Positions 17,743-25,381 of a stretch of DNA of 64,000 nt are shown piece by piece (the stretch's first letter is position 1; each line of letters starts with the position of its first letter). The position numbers and the translations under genes are program-made. The DNA is from an uncultured Porphyromonadaceae bacterium (GTDB lineage Bacteria > Bacteroidota > Bacteroidia > Bacteroidales > Muribaculaceae), in assembly GCA_947573485.1 (NCBI GenBank), contig CANPGB010000008.1, forward strand, positions 53,016-117,015, given 5' to 3'. The notes below the pieces were generated by a model, which worked only from the letters and a program-made list of their open reading frames with translations, did no database searches and was not told where the DNA came from.

Positions 17743-18980
17743 ATCTCATGAAAAAATATATCATTGCAACAGCCATAGCGGCACTTGCCGCACTCACCTC
17801 GGCAGCCCAGGTAAAACCGGGCGTTGAGGTTCTCCGCGACGGCGGTTTCGCTCAGCTACAGGGCAAGCGCGTGGGGCTCATCACCAACCCCTCGGGCGTC
17901 GACAACAAGCTCAAATCCACCGTCGACATCCTCGCCGAAGCACCGGGCGTTGAGCTCGTTGGCCTCTTCGCTCCCGAGCACGGCGTGCGCGGTGATGTGC
18001 ACGCCGGCGACAACGTCGACAATGCCGTCGACCCCGCCACCGGCGTTCCCGTCTACTCTATCTACGGCAAGACTCACAAACCCACTCCCGAGATGCTCAA
18101 AGACGTCGACGTTCTCCTCTACGACATCCAGGACAACGGCTGCCGCTCTTTCACTTTCATATCCACCATGGGCAAAGCCATGGAGGCCTGCGCCGAACTC
18201 GGCAAGGAGTTCATGGTACTCGACCGCCCCAACCCCGTGGGCGGCAATAAGATTGAGGGCAACCTGGTTGAAGACTCCTGCTTCTCTTTCGTAAGCCAGT
18301 TTGCAATACCCTACCTCTACGGCCTCACCCCGGGCGAACTCGCCTCTTACCTCAACGAGGAAGGACTGCTCCCCGGCGGCCAGAAAGTGAAACTCAGCGT
18401 TGTGCCTATGGAAGGTTACACCCGCGATATGGATTTCCGCGACACAGGCATGCCCTGGGTGCTCCCCTCGCCCCACATCCCCAACCCCGAGACTGCACTC
18501 TACTACCCCATGTCGGGCATCCTCGGCGAGCTCTACTGCATGTCGATAGGCGTGGGCTACACTCTGCCCTTCAAGCTCTTCTGCGCCGAGTGGATTGATG
18601 CCGCCGAGCTCAGCCGCCGCCTCAACGCGCGCAATATTCCCGGCCTCATGTTCCGCCCGATTCACATCAAACCCTTCTACAGCACAGGCAAAGGCGAGAA
18701 CCTGCAGGGAGTCGAAGCTTACGTCACCGACAAAGACGCCGCGCCCCTCACCCTCACCCAGTTCTATGTAATGGAAGAGCTGGCCGACATGTATCCCGAC
18801 CGCAAGCTCTTCGACATCGCCGACAGCTCGCGCCTCAATATGTTCGACAAGGTATGCGGAAGCAAGGAAATACGCCGCCGGTTCACCCGCAACTACAAGG
18901 TGGCCGATATGGAAAGCTACTGGAACAAAGATGTTGAGCCTTTCCGCGCGGCTTCGGCCAAATACCACCTTTATAAATAA
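17739..18980 (+). CDS. namZ: Exo-beta-N-acetylmuramidase NamZ (DUF1343, GH171)
   Basis: This 413-residue protein has a signal peptide (LMKKYIIATAIAALAALTSA); the start is either 17739, overlapping the permease by 4 bases, or the ATG at 17748. Conserved DUF1343 segments are GLITNPSGVD, LFAPEHGVRGD, YSIYGKTHKPTPEML, VLLYDIQDNGCRSFTF, LDRPNPVGG and GELYCMSIGVGYTLPF. NamZ enzymes (GH171) remove MurNAc from the non-reducing end of peptidoglycan fragments. A periplasmic location next to an AmpG-like permease and MurT/K/Q homologues supports MurNAc salvage. Confidence 0.92.
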   Translation: MNLMKKYIIATAIAALAALTSAAQVKPGVEVLRDGGFAQLQGKRVGLITNPSGVDNKLKSTVDILAEAPGVELVGLFAPEHGVRGDVHAGDNVDNAVDPATGVPVYSIYGKTHKPTPEMLKDVDVLLYDIQDNGCRSFTFISTMGKAMEACAELGKEFMVLDRPNPVGGNKIEGNLVEDSCFSFVSQFAIPYLYGLTPGELASYLNEEGLLPGGQKVKLSVVPMEGYTRDMDFRDTGMPWVLPSPHIPNPETALYYPMSGILGELYCMSIGVGYTLPFKLFCAEWIDAAELSRRLNARNIPGLMFRPIHIKPFYSTGKGENLQGVEAYVTDKDAAPLTLTQFYVMEELADMYPDRKLFDIADSSRLNMFDKVCGSKEIRRRFTRNYKVADMESYWNKDVEPFRAASAKYHLYK

Positions 18981-19000
18981 ACCCTACTCTCCCCCTCCCG

Positions 19001-21811
19001 ATGGAAACTACCGACAACCGATATAACGATTTCGTCAAAGCCATAAAGCGCCACATAGCGCCCGACCGCATCTACACCGACGCACTCCGATGCCTCGCAT
19101 GGGGCACCGACGCCGGTTTCTACCGCATGCTGCCCAAAGTGATAGTGCGCACGGCAAGCGAAGAAGAAATGATTGAGGTGCTCCGCACGGCTTCGCTCAT
19201 GGAGCTGCCCGTCACCTTCCGTGCGGCAGGCACAAGCCTCTCGGGCCAAGCCATTTCCGACTCGATTCTCGTGGTTGCCGGCAAGTTTTGGGAAAAATAC
19301 CGCATCCTCGACCCCGCTGCACACGCCATAGCTCTGCAGCCGGGTATCATAGGCACTCGCGTAGGCGAGATTCTCAAACCCTACGGCCGCGTTTTCACCC
19401 CCGACCCGGCCTCGAAGAAGTCGGCAATGGTGGGCGGTATAGTCATTAACAACGCCTCGGGCATGAAGTGCGGTACTCATGCCAACAGCGACCGTGTGCT
19501 CCGCTCGGTGCGCATAGTTCTTGCCGACGGCACCGTGCTCGACACTGCCGACGAGCTCTCGCGACGCCAATTCGAGCAATCGCACCCCGAGCTCATTGCC
19601 GAAATCGAGTTAATACGCAGCGAGATCACGTCAGACCCCGAGCTCACCGAGCTGATACGCAACAAATACTCGATTAAAAACGTAACGGGCCTCAACCTCC
19701 TGCCATTTATCCTCTTCACCGACCCCTTCGAGATTATGGCCCACTGCATGGTGGGCAGCGAGGGTACCCTTGCCTTCCTCAGCGAGGTCACGGTCAACAC
19801 CGCCGCCGAAATGCCTTTCACGGCTTCGGCAATGGTTTACTTCGACGATATGGCCGAGGCCTGCCGCGCCGTGGTTGCCATGCGTAAGAACGCACCCGTC
19901 CAGGCATGCGAGCTGCTCGACAAGAAGTCGCTCGCCTCAGTGCACGACACTACCGGCACCGGTCTCACGGCACTGCTCATACAGACCGAGGCCGACAGCG
20001 CCGAGGTTCTCGAGAGCAACATCGCCGCCACACTCGATGTATTGAGTAAATTCAAGCTCTACCGGCCTGCGCATTTCTCCACCGACCCCGCCGAAGTGGC
20101 CGCATGGTGGCAGATGCGCTCCGGCGTTTTCCCTGCCGTAGGCGGCACCCGCCGTCTGGGCACAACAGCCCTCATCGAAGACATCGCCTTCCACATCGAC
20201 AACCTCCCCGAGGCCACCGTTGAACTCGCCGCCCTCCTCGAGGAGTGCGGCTACGACGATGCCTGCATCTACGGCCACGCCCTCGAAGGCAACTACCACT
20301 TCGTCATAGCCCAGTCGTTCGACACCAAAGACGAAATCGAGAAATACCGCCACCTCATGGAGCGCATCGAAGAGCTCGTGGTAGGCCGCTACAACGGCTC
20401 TCTCAAGGCAGAGCACGGCACCGGCCGCAACATGGCGCCTTTCGTCGAGGCCGAGTGGGGGCCAAAGGCATGGCAGATGATGAAACGCCTCAAAAAGGCT
20501 TTCGACCCCAAAGGCATACTCAACCCGGGCGTGATTTTCAACGATGACCCCGACTGCTTCATACACGGCATGAAACCCCTGCCGCTCACCGACCCCGAAG
20601 TGAACCGCTGCATTGAGTGCGGCTTCTGCGAGGTGAACTGTGTGAGCTGCGGCCTGACGCTCTCTGCACGACAGCGCATTGTGGTGCAACGCGAGATTTC
20701 GCGTCTTGAGGAAGACGGCTCCGACCCCGCTCGCCTCAAAGAACTGCGCGACGGCTTCAAATACCTCGGCAACGAGACTTGCGCCGGCGACGGCCTCTGC
20801 AGCACCTCATGCCCCATGGGCATAAACACGGGCGAGATGATACACCATGTGCGCGAGCGCAACCTCAGCCCCACGGGCAAGAAACTCGGCCGTTGGGCTG
20901 CCGCGCACCTCGCAGGCATATCGTCGGGCCTGCGCCTTATGCTCTCCGGTGCCGAGATAGCCCACAAGGTGATAGGCGACGGCGGCGTTGCCGCCACAGG
21001 AAAGGCGCTGCACAAGATAGGCGTGCCTCTGTGGACACCCTCGCTCCCCGTGGCTTTCAATCCTCGCAAGACCATGCGCGCTCCTCAGCCCGAGGAGCCC
21101 CGCAAGGTGGTGTACTTCCCCTCGTGCATAAACCGCACCATGGGGCAGAGCGAGGAGGTCGACACCCGCGTGCGACCGCTCCCCGAGGTCTTTGTAAAAC
21201 TCTGCCACAAAGCCGGATTCGAGGTTATATTCCCCAAGAACATCGACAATCTCTGCTGCGGCATGATTTGGGAGAGCAAAGGCATGCCCGACATCGCCGA
21301 CCAAAAGACAGCCGAGCTCGAGGCTGCCCTCGCCGAGGCTTCGGACGGCGGCCGCATACCCATTGTATGCGACCAGAGCCCCTGCCTCCACCGCATGCGC
21401 GACCACATCAAGAGCCTCGTAATGCACGAGCCCGCAGAGTTCATTCACGACTACCTCGCACCTTACCTCAAATTCCACCGCCACGACACGCCCATTGCCG
21501 TGCACATCACCTGCTCGAGCCGCCGTATGGGTCTGCACGACAAGATTGTGGCACTGGCACAGAAATGCTCCGCTAAAGTTCTTGTGCCTGCCGAGGTAGG
21601 CTGCTGCGGTTTTGCAGGTGACAAGGGTTTCACCCACCCGGAGCTCAACGCATGGGGCCTGCGCAAACTACGCCCACAGCTCGAGGAGGCCGGCATAAAA
21701 TACGGCTACTCAAACTCCCGCACCTGCGAGATTGGCCTCTCGACCAACGGTGGCATACCCTACAAGTCGATTGTATATCTCGTTGACGAGTGTACCACTC
21801 CCCTGAAATAA
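19001..21811 (+). CDS. FAD-linked oxidase/Fe-S protein, D-lactate dehydrogenase type
   Basis: This is a 936-residue cytoplasmic or membrane-associated enzyme. The FAD-binding PCMH domain is at about 35-270 (VTFRAAGTSLSGQA, MVGGIVINNASGMKCG), and the FAD-oxidase C domain runs to about 530 (YGHALEGNYHFVI, AEHGTGRNMAPF, FDPKGILNPGVIF). Two 4Fe-4S clusters follow (CIECGFCEVNC near 537, CAGDGLCSTSCPMG near 593), then two CCG cysteine domains (CCGMIW near 751, CCGFAGDKG near 867). This layout is that of GlcD/Dld-type D-lactate dehydrogenases fused to a GlpC-like Fe-S part. It lies between namZ and the murT-murK-murQ genes; MurQ releases D-lactate, so D-lactate is the favoured substrate. Confidence 0.85.
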   Translation: METTDNRYNDFVKAIKRHIAPDRIYTDALRCLAWGTDAGFYRMLPKVIVRTASEEEMIEVLRTASLMELPVTFRAAGTSLSGQAISDSILVVAGKFWEKYRILDPAAHAIALQPGIIGTRVGEILKPYGRVFTPDPASKKSAMVGGIVINNASGMKCGTHANSDRVLRSVRIVLADGTVLDTADELSRRQFEQSHPELIAEIELIRSEITSDPELTELIRNKYSIKNVTGLNLLPFILFTDPFEIMAHCMVGSEGTLAFLSEVTVNTAAEMPFTASAMVYFDDMAEACRAVVAMRKNAPVQACELLDKKSLASVHDTTGTGLTALLIQTEADSAEVLESNIAATLDVLSKFKLYRPAHFSTDPAEVAAWWQMRSGVFPAVGGTRRLGTTALIEDIAFHIDNLPEATVELAALLEECGYDDACIYGHALEGNYHFVIAQSFDTKDEIEKYRHLMERIEELVVGRYNGSLKAEHGTGRNMAPFVEAEWGPKAWQMMKRLKKAFDPKGILNPGVIFNDDPDCFIHGMKPLPLTDPEVNRCIECGFCEVNCVSCGLTLSARQRIVVQREISRLEEDGSDPARLKELRDGFKYLGNETCAGDGLCSTSCPMGINTGEMIHHVRERNLSPTGKKLGRWAAAHLAGISSGLRLMLSGAEIAHKVIGDGGVAATGKALHKIGVPLWTPSLPVAFNPRKTMRAPQPEEPRKVVYFPSCINRTMGQSEEVDTRVRPLPEVFVKLCHKAGFEVIFPKNIDNLCCGMIWESKGMPDIADQKTAELEAALAEASDGGRIPIVCDQSPCLHRMRDHIKSLVMHEPAEFIHDYLAPYLKFHRHDTPIAVHITCSSRRMGLHDKIVALAQKCSAKVLVPAEVGCCGFAGDKGFTHPELNAWGLRKLRPQLEEAGIKYGYSNSRTCEIGLSTNGGIPYKSIVYLVDECTTPLK

Positions 21812-21844
21812 TTATTACAAAATCAATAAACCAATCATTCCTCT

Positions 21845-23041
21845 ATGACAGCAAAGCAAACGGTTCAGGCCGCACGGCAACCCTCATCAAGGTTGCTCGC
21901 GCTCGACGTGCTCCGTGGCATTACAATCGCGGGCATGATTCTGGTAAACAATCCGGGCTCATGGGGCAGCATCTACGCACCCCTGCGCCATGCCCAGTGG
22001 AACGGTCTCACCCCTACCGACCTCGTGTTTCCTTTCTTCATGTTCATAATGGGTATATCCACCTATTTCTCGCTGAGGAAATACAACTTCGAACTCACAT
22101 GGCAGAGCTTCGGGAAGATTGCGCGCCGCACGGTGCTGATATTCCTCATCGGCATCGGTCTGGCTTGGTTCGGGCTCTTCTTACGCGGGGTGCTCAGCGA
22201 CCTCACCTTCTATGAAGCCGTGTTCAACTTCGACCGCATACGCTTCCTCGGAGTGCTGCCGCGCCTCGCCCTCTGCTACGGCATAGGCTCGGTGGTGGCT
22301 CTCCTGGTGCCACGCAAAGGCCTCGGCTGGGTAATAGGCGGTATACTTGCCGTTTATGCAATATTACTGCTGCTCGGAAACGGTTACACCTTCGCCGAAA
22401 ACAACATTATCTATATTGTAGACAACGCCCTGATAGGCCCCGCGCACCTCTACACCGACGTTATCGACGGCACCCGCCTCCACCTCGACCCCGAAGGCCT
22501 CGTCAGCACCCTGCCCTCGATTGCACACATGCTCATCGGTTTCTACTGCGGAAGTCTCATAATGGGCACTAAAGACAATGGCGAGCGCATCAACAGGCTC
22601 TTCATAGTGGGCACAGTGCTCACCTTCGCAGGCTTCCTCCTCAGCTACGGTCTGCCTATCAACAAAAAGATATGGTCGCCCACTTTCGTGCTCACCACAT
22701 GCGGCCTGGCGTCGAGCTTCCTCGGTCTCCTCATATGGATTATCGACATCAAAGGCTACCGCCGCTGGAGTCGATTCTTCGAGGTGTTCGGCATCAACCC
22801 CCTCTTTCTCTTCTGCGCAGCCGGCATCCTCGCCAACATCGTGGCGTCGGTAAAACTCCCCTGGAGCAACAACACCGAAGGACTGATAACTATCAAAAAC
22901 CTCATATACACCGAGACCCTCGTACCGTTGTGCGCAGGCGACGACACTCTCGCGTCGCTGTTCTTCGCCCTCCTCTTCGTGGTTCTCATATGGCTTATTG
23001 GCCTTATTCTCTACCGTAAAAAAATATACATCAAAATATGA
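21845..23041 (+). CDS. murT: DUF5009 / heparan-alpha-glucosaminide acetyltransferase-like membrane protein (MurT-like)
   Basis: This 398-residue polytopic inner-membrane protein has about ten helices. The N-terminus RLLALDVLRGITIAGMILVN and the segment TPTDLVFPFFMFIMGIST are the DUF5009/HGSNAT signature. A protein of this kind was named MurT in Tannerella forsythia, where it is encoded with MurK and MurQ and linked to MurNAc uptake. The same order is seen here, and its stop overlaps the murK-like start by 4 bases. Whether it transports MurNAc or acetylates sugars cannot be decided from sequence. Confidence 0.8.
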   Translation: MTAKQTVQAARQPSSRLLALDVLRGITIAGMILVNNPGSWGSIYAPLRHAQWNGLTPTDLVFPFFMFIMGISTYFSLRKYNFELTWQSFGKIARRTVLIFLIGIGLAWFGLFLRGVLSDLTFYEAVFNFDRIRFLGVLPRLALCYGIGSVVALLVPRKGLGWVIGGILAVYAILLLLGNGYTFAENNIIYIVDNALIGPAHLYTDVIDGTRLHLDPEGLVSTLPSIAHMLIGFYCGSLIMGTKDNGERINRLFIVGTVLTFAGFLLSYGLPINKKIWSPTFVLTTCGLASSFLGLLIWIIDIKGYRRWSRFFEVFGINPLFLFCAAGILANIVASVKLPWSNNTEGLITIKNLIYTETLVPLCAGDDTLASLFFALLFVVLIWLIGLILYRKKIYIKI

Positions 23042-23883
23042 TACTTATTGCAGATTGCGGAAGCACCAAAATCGACTGGTGCGCACTGGCCGACGGCAAA
23101 GTCGCCAAACAAGTTTTTACTATGGGCATGAACGCCGTGATGCTCACCGAAGAAGAGATGCGTGAGCGCATTGCCTCGCAGCTTATGCCCGAGCTCGGCG
23201 ACATCGCTCCCAAAATCACAGCCGTATATTTCTACGGCGCCGGCTGCATCTCGGCTGAGGTTTGCGGCAACGTTGCTCGCGCTATCAAGGCAAACCTCCC
23301 CGGAGCTGAGACAATAGAGGTGTACACCGACCTCCTCGCCGCCGCACGCGCCCTCTGCGGACGCAAGCCCGGCATCGCCTGCATACTCGGCACAGGCTCA
23401 AACTCATGCCTCTACGACGGGCAGGGAATAGCCTCCAACGTCTCTCCACTCGGCTTCATCCTCGGCGACGAAGGCAGCGGTGCCGTTCTCGGCAAACTCT
23501 TCCTCGGCGATGTCCTCAAAAAACAGCTCCCCGCCGAAATATGCGCGCGATTCCTCGATGAATACGACCTCGACCTCCTCGGCATCATACGCCGTGTATA
23601 CCGTGAGCCCCAGGCAAACCGCTTCCTCGCATCGGTCACCCCTTTCCTCAGCAAGAACATTGCCGTGCCCGAGATTCACGCACTCGTGCTCAACGCTTTC
23701 CGCGCATTCTTCCGTCGTAACATCAAAAATTACACCGACTACACCAAACATCCCGTCAACTTCATCGGCTCGATAGCCTACTACTTCGCCGACGTGCTCC
23801 GCGAAGCCGCCGCCGCAGAAGGCTGCACGGTAGGTAAAATAGTGAAAAGCCCCATGGAAGGGCTTATCGAGTTCCATTCATAA
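23038..23883 (+). CDS. murK: BadF/BadG-type sugar kinase, MurNAc/GlcNAc kinase (MurK-like)
   Basis: This is a 281-residue cytoplasmic kinase of the ASKHA fold. It shows the N-terminal phosphate loop MILIADCGSTKIDW, the central GIACILGTGSNSCLYDG and GFILGDEGSGAVLG motifs, and VNFIGSIAYYFADVL near the C-terminus. The family includes the MurNAc/GlcNAc 6-kinase MurK. It is flanked by a MurT-like membrane protein (4-base overlap) and MurQ (14 bases downstream), so phosphorylation of imported MurNAc to MurNAc-6-P is the likely job. Confidence 0.88.
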   Translation: MILIADCGSTKIDWCALADGKVAKQVFTMGMNAVMLTEEEMRERIASQLMPELGDIAPKITAVYFYGAGCISAEVCGNVARAIKANLPGAETIEVYTDLLAAARALCGRKPGIACILGTGSNSCLYDGQGIASNVSPLGFILGDEGSGAVLGKLFLGDVLKKQLPAEICARFLDEYDLDLLGIIRRVYREPQANRFLASVTPFLSKNIAVPEIHALVLNAFRAFFRRNIKNYTDYTKHPVNFIGSIAYYFADVLREAAAAEGCTVGKIVKSPMEGLIEFHS

Positions 23884-23897
23884 TCATCTATATAACA

Positions 23898-24719
23898 ATG
23901 GCTTTCGTAAAAATCAGCGAACAGGCTTCGCTTTACAACGACCTTGAGAAAAAATCGGTGGGTGAAATCCTCCACGACATCAACACCGAAGACAAAAAAG
24001 TGGCCCTCGCAGTAGAAAAGGCCCTCCCCGCCGTCGAAAAACTCGTCAGCGAAATCGTACCCCGCATGAAGCGCGGTGGCCGTATCTTCTACATGGGTGC
24101 CGGAACCTCGGGCCGCCTCGGCGTGCTCGACGCATCGGAGATTCCCCCCACATTCGGCATGGAGCCCACTTGGGTGATAGGCCTTATAGCAGGCGGCGAC
24201 ACTGCCCTCCGCAACCCCGTTGAAAACGCCGAGGACGACACCCTCCAGGGCTGGCGCGACCTCGAGAAATTCGACATCAACGATAAAGACACCGTTATCG
24301 GCATCGCCGCTTCGGGCACTACACCCTACGTTATCGGCGCCCTCAAAGAGTGCCGCAAGCACGGTATCCTCACGGCAGCCATAACCTCCAACCCCGACGC
24401 CCCCGTTTCGGAAGCCGCCGACATCGCTATCGAAATGATAGTAGGCCCCGAGTACGTTACAGGCAGCTCGCGCATGAAGAGCGGCACCGGCCAGAAGATG
24501 ATATGCAACATGATCACCACCGCCACCATGATTAAAATGGGACGCGTGAAAGGCAACAAAATGGTGAACATGCAGCTCTCCAACGCCAAACTCGTTGACC
24601 GTGGCACACGCATGATTATCGAAGAACTCGGCATGCCCTACGACGACGCCAAGCGTCTGCTCCTCATGCACGGCTCGGTAAAAAAAGCTGTCGACGCTTA
24701 CCGCGGTACTGAAGAATGA
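23898..24719 (+). CDS. murQ: N-acetylmuramic acid 6-phosphate etherase
   Basis: This 273-residue SIS-domain enzyme cleaves the D-lactyl ether of MurNAc-6-phosphate to GlcNAc-6-phosphate and D-lactate. The diagnostic stretch FYMGAGTSGRLGVLDASEIP (about 67-86, with the catalytic Glu) is intact, as are IAGGDTALRNPVENAEDD, GIAASGTTPYV and TGSSRMKSGTGQKM. The length is slightly below the usual 300 but complete. Its stop overlaps the SGNH gene start by 4 bases. Confidence 0.96.
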   Translation: MAFVKISEQASLYNDLEKKSVGEILHDINTEDKKVALAVEKALPAVEKLVSEIVPRMKRGGRIFYMGAGTSGRLGVLDASEIPPTFGMEPTWVIGLIAGGDTALRNPVENAEDDTLQGWRDLEKFDINDKDTVIGIAASGTTPYVIGALKECRKHGILTAAITSNPDAPVSEAADIAIEMIVGPEYVTGSSRMKSGTGQKMICNMITTATMIKMGRVKGNKMVNMQLSNAKLVDRGTRMIIEELGMPYDDAKRLLLMHGSVKKAVDAYRGTEE

Positions 24720-25381
24720 AAAATCTGAAATATACTTTAGCCGCCGCCGCTCTCTCGGCGGCGGCTTTCGCTCTCCCCGCAAGCGACTTCGGCGAGCTAT
24801 ACTACCAGCGTGCCTCTCTCTTCGAGGCGCTGCCCGTCGACAGCACTTCGGTCGTTTTCCTCGGCAACAGCCTCACGCACGGCTGTGAGTGGCACGAGCT
24901 CCTCGGCATGCCCAACGCCCTCAACCGCGGAATAAACGGCGACATCGCCGAGGGAATAGACCTCCGCCTCAATCCCATAATCGAAGGGCACCCCGCCAAA
25001 GTATTCCTCCTCTGTGGCGTAAACGACGTAAGCCACGACCTCAGCGCCGACTCCATTGCCGGTGCCGTGGCGGCCATCGCTGCACGCATACGCAAGGGCT
25101 CGCCCTCAACAAAAGTCTATGTGCAGTCGCTCCTGCCCATCAACAACTCTTTCGGCCGCTACAAACGCATCTTCGGCAAAGAGCAGACCATCCGCGACAT
25201 CAACACCCTGCTCAAACCCCGCGTTGAGGCCATGGGAGCCACATGGATCGACCTCCACTCCCACTTCACCGATGCCGACGGCAACCTCCGCGCCGACCTC
25301 ACCAACGACGGCCTCCACCTGCTCGCCCCCGGCTACATCATTTGGCGCGACATCCTACGCCCGTATCTCGACGAAGAGTAA
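24716..25381 (+). CDS. Secreted SGNH/GDSL hydrolase, sialate O-acetylesterase-like
   Basis: This 221-residue protein has a signal peptide (MKNLKYTLAAAALSAAAFALPAS, given here in part). The block I motif is VFLGNSLTHGCEW with Ser52, block III has LCGVNDVSHD, and the C-terminal Asp/His pair lies in NDGLHLLAPGY. Enzymes of this type remove O-acetyl or other acyl groups from sugars. It is translationally coupled to murQ (4-base overlap) and shares one base with the helicase gene (TAATG). Removing O-acetyl groups from MurNAc before NamZ or MurK acts would fit, but this is inference. Confidence 0.85.
   Translation: MKNLKYTLAAAALSAAAFALPASDFGELYYQRASLFEALPVDSTSVVFLGNSLTHGCEWHELLGMPNALNRGINGDIAEGIDLRLNPIIEGHPAKVFLLCGVNDVSHDLSADSIAGAVAAIAARIRKGSPSTKVYVQSLLPINNSFGRYKRIFGKEQTIRDINTLLKPRVEAMGATWIDLHSHFTDADGNLRADLTNDGLHLLAPGYIIWRDILRPYLDEE

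Noticed and set aside
25243..25380. Upstream in-frame start for the helicase
   Set aside because: It lies inside the SGNH gene and codes an Arg/Pro-rich shadow; the helicase fold begins right after the ATG at 25381.
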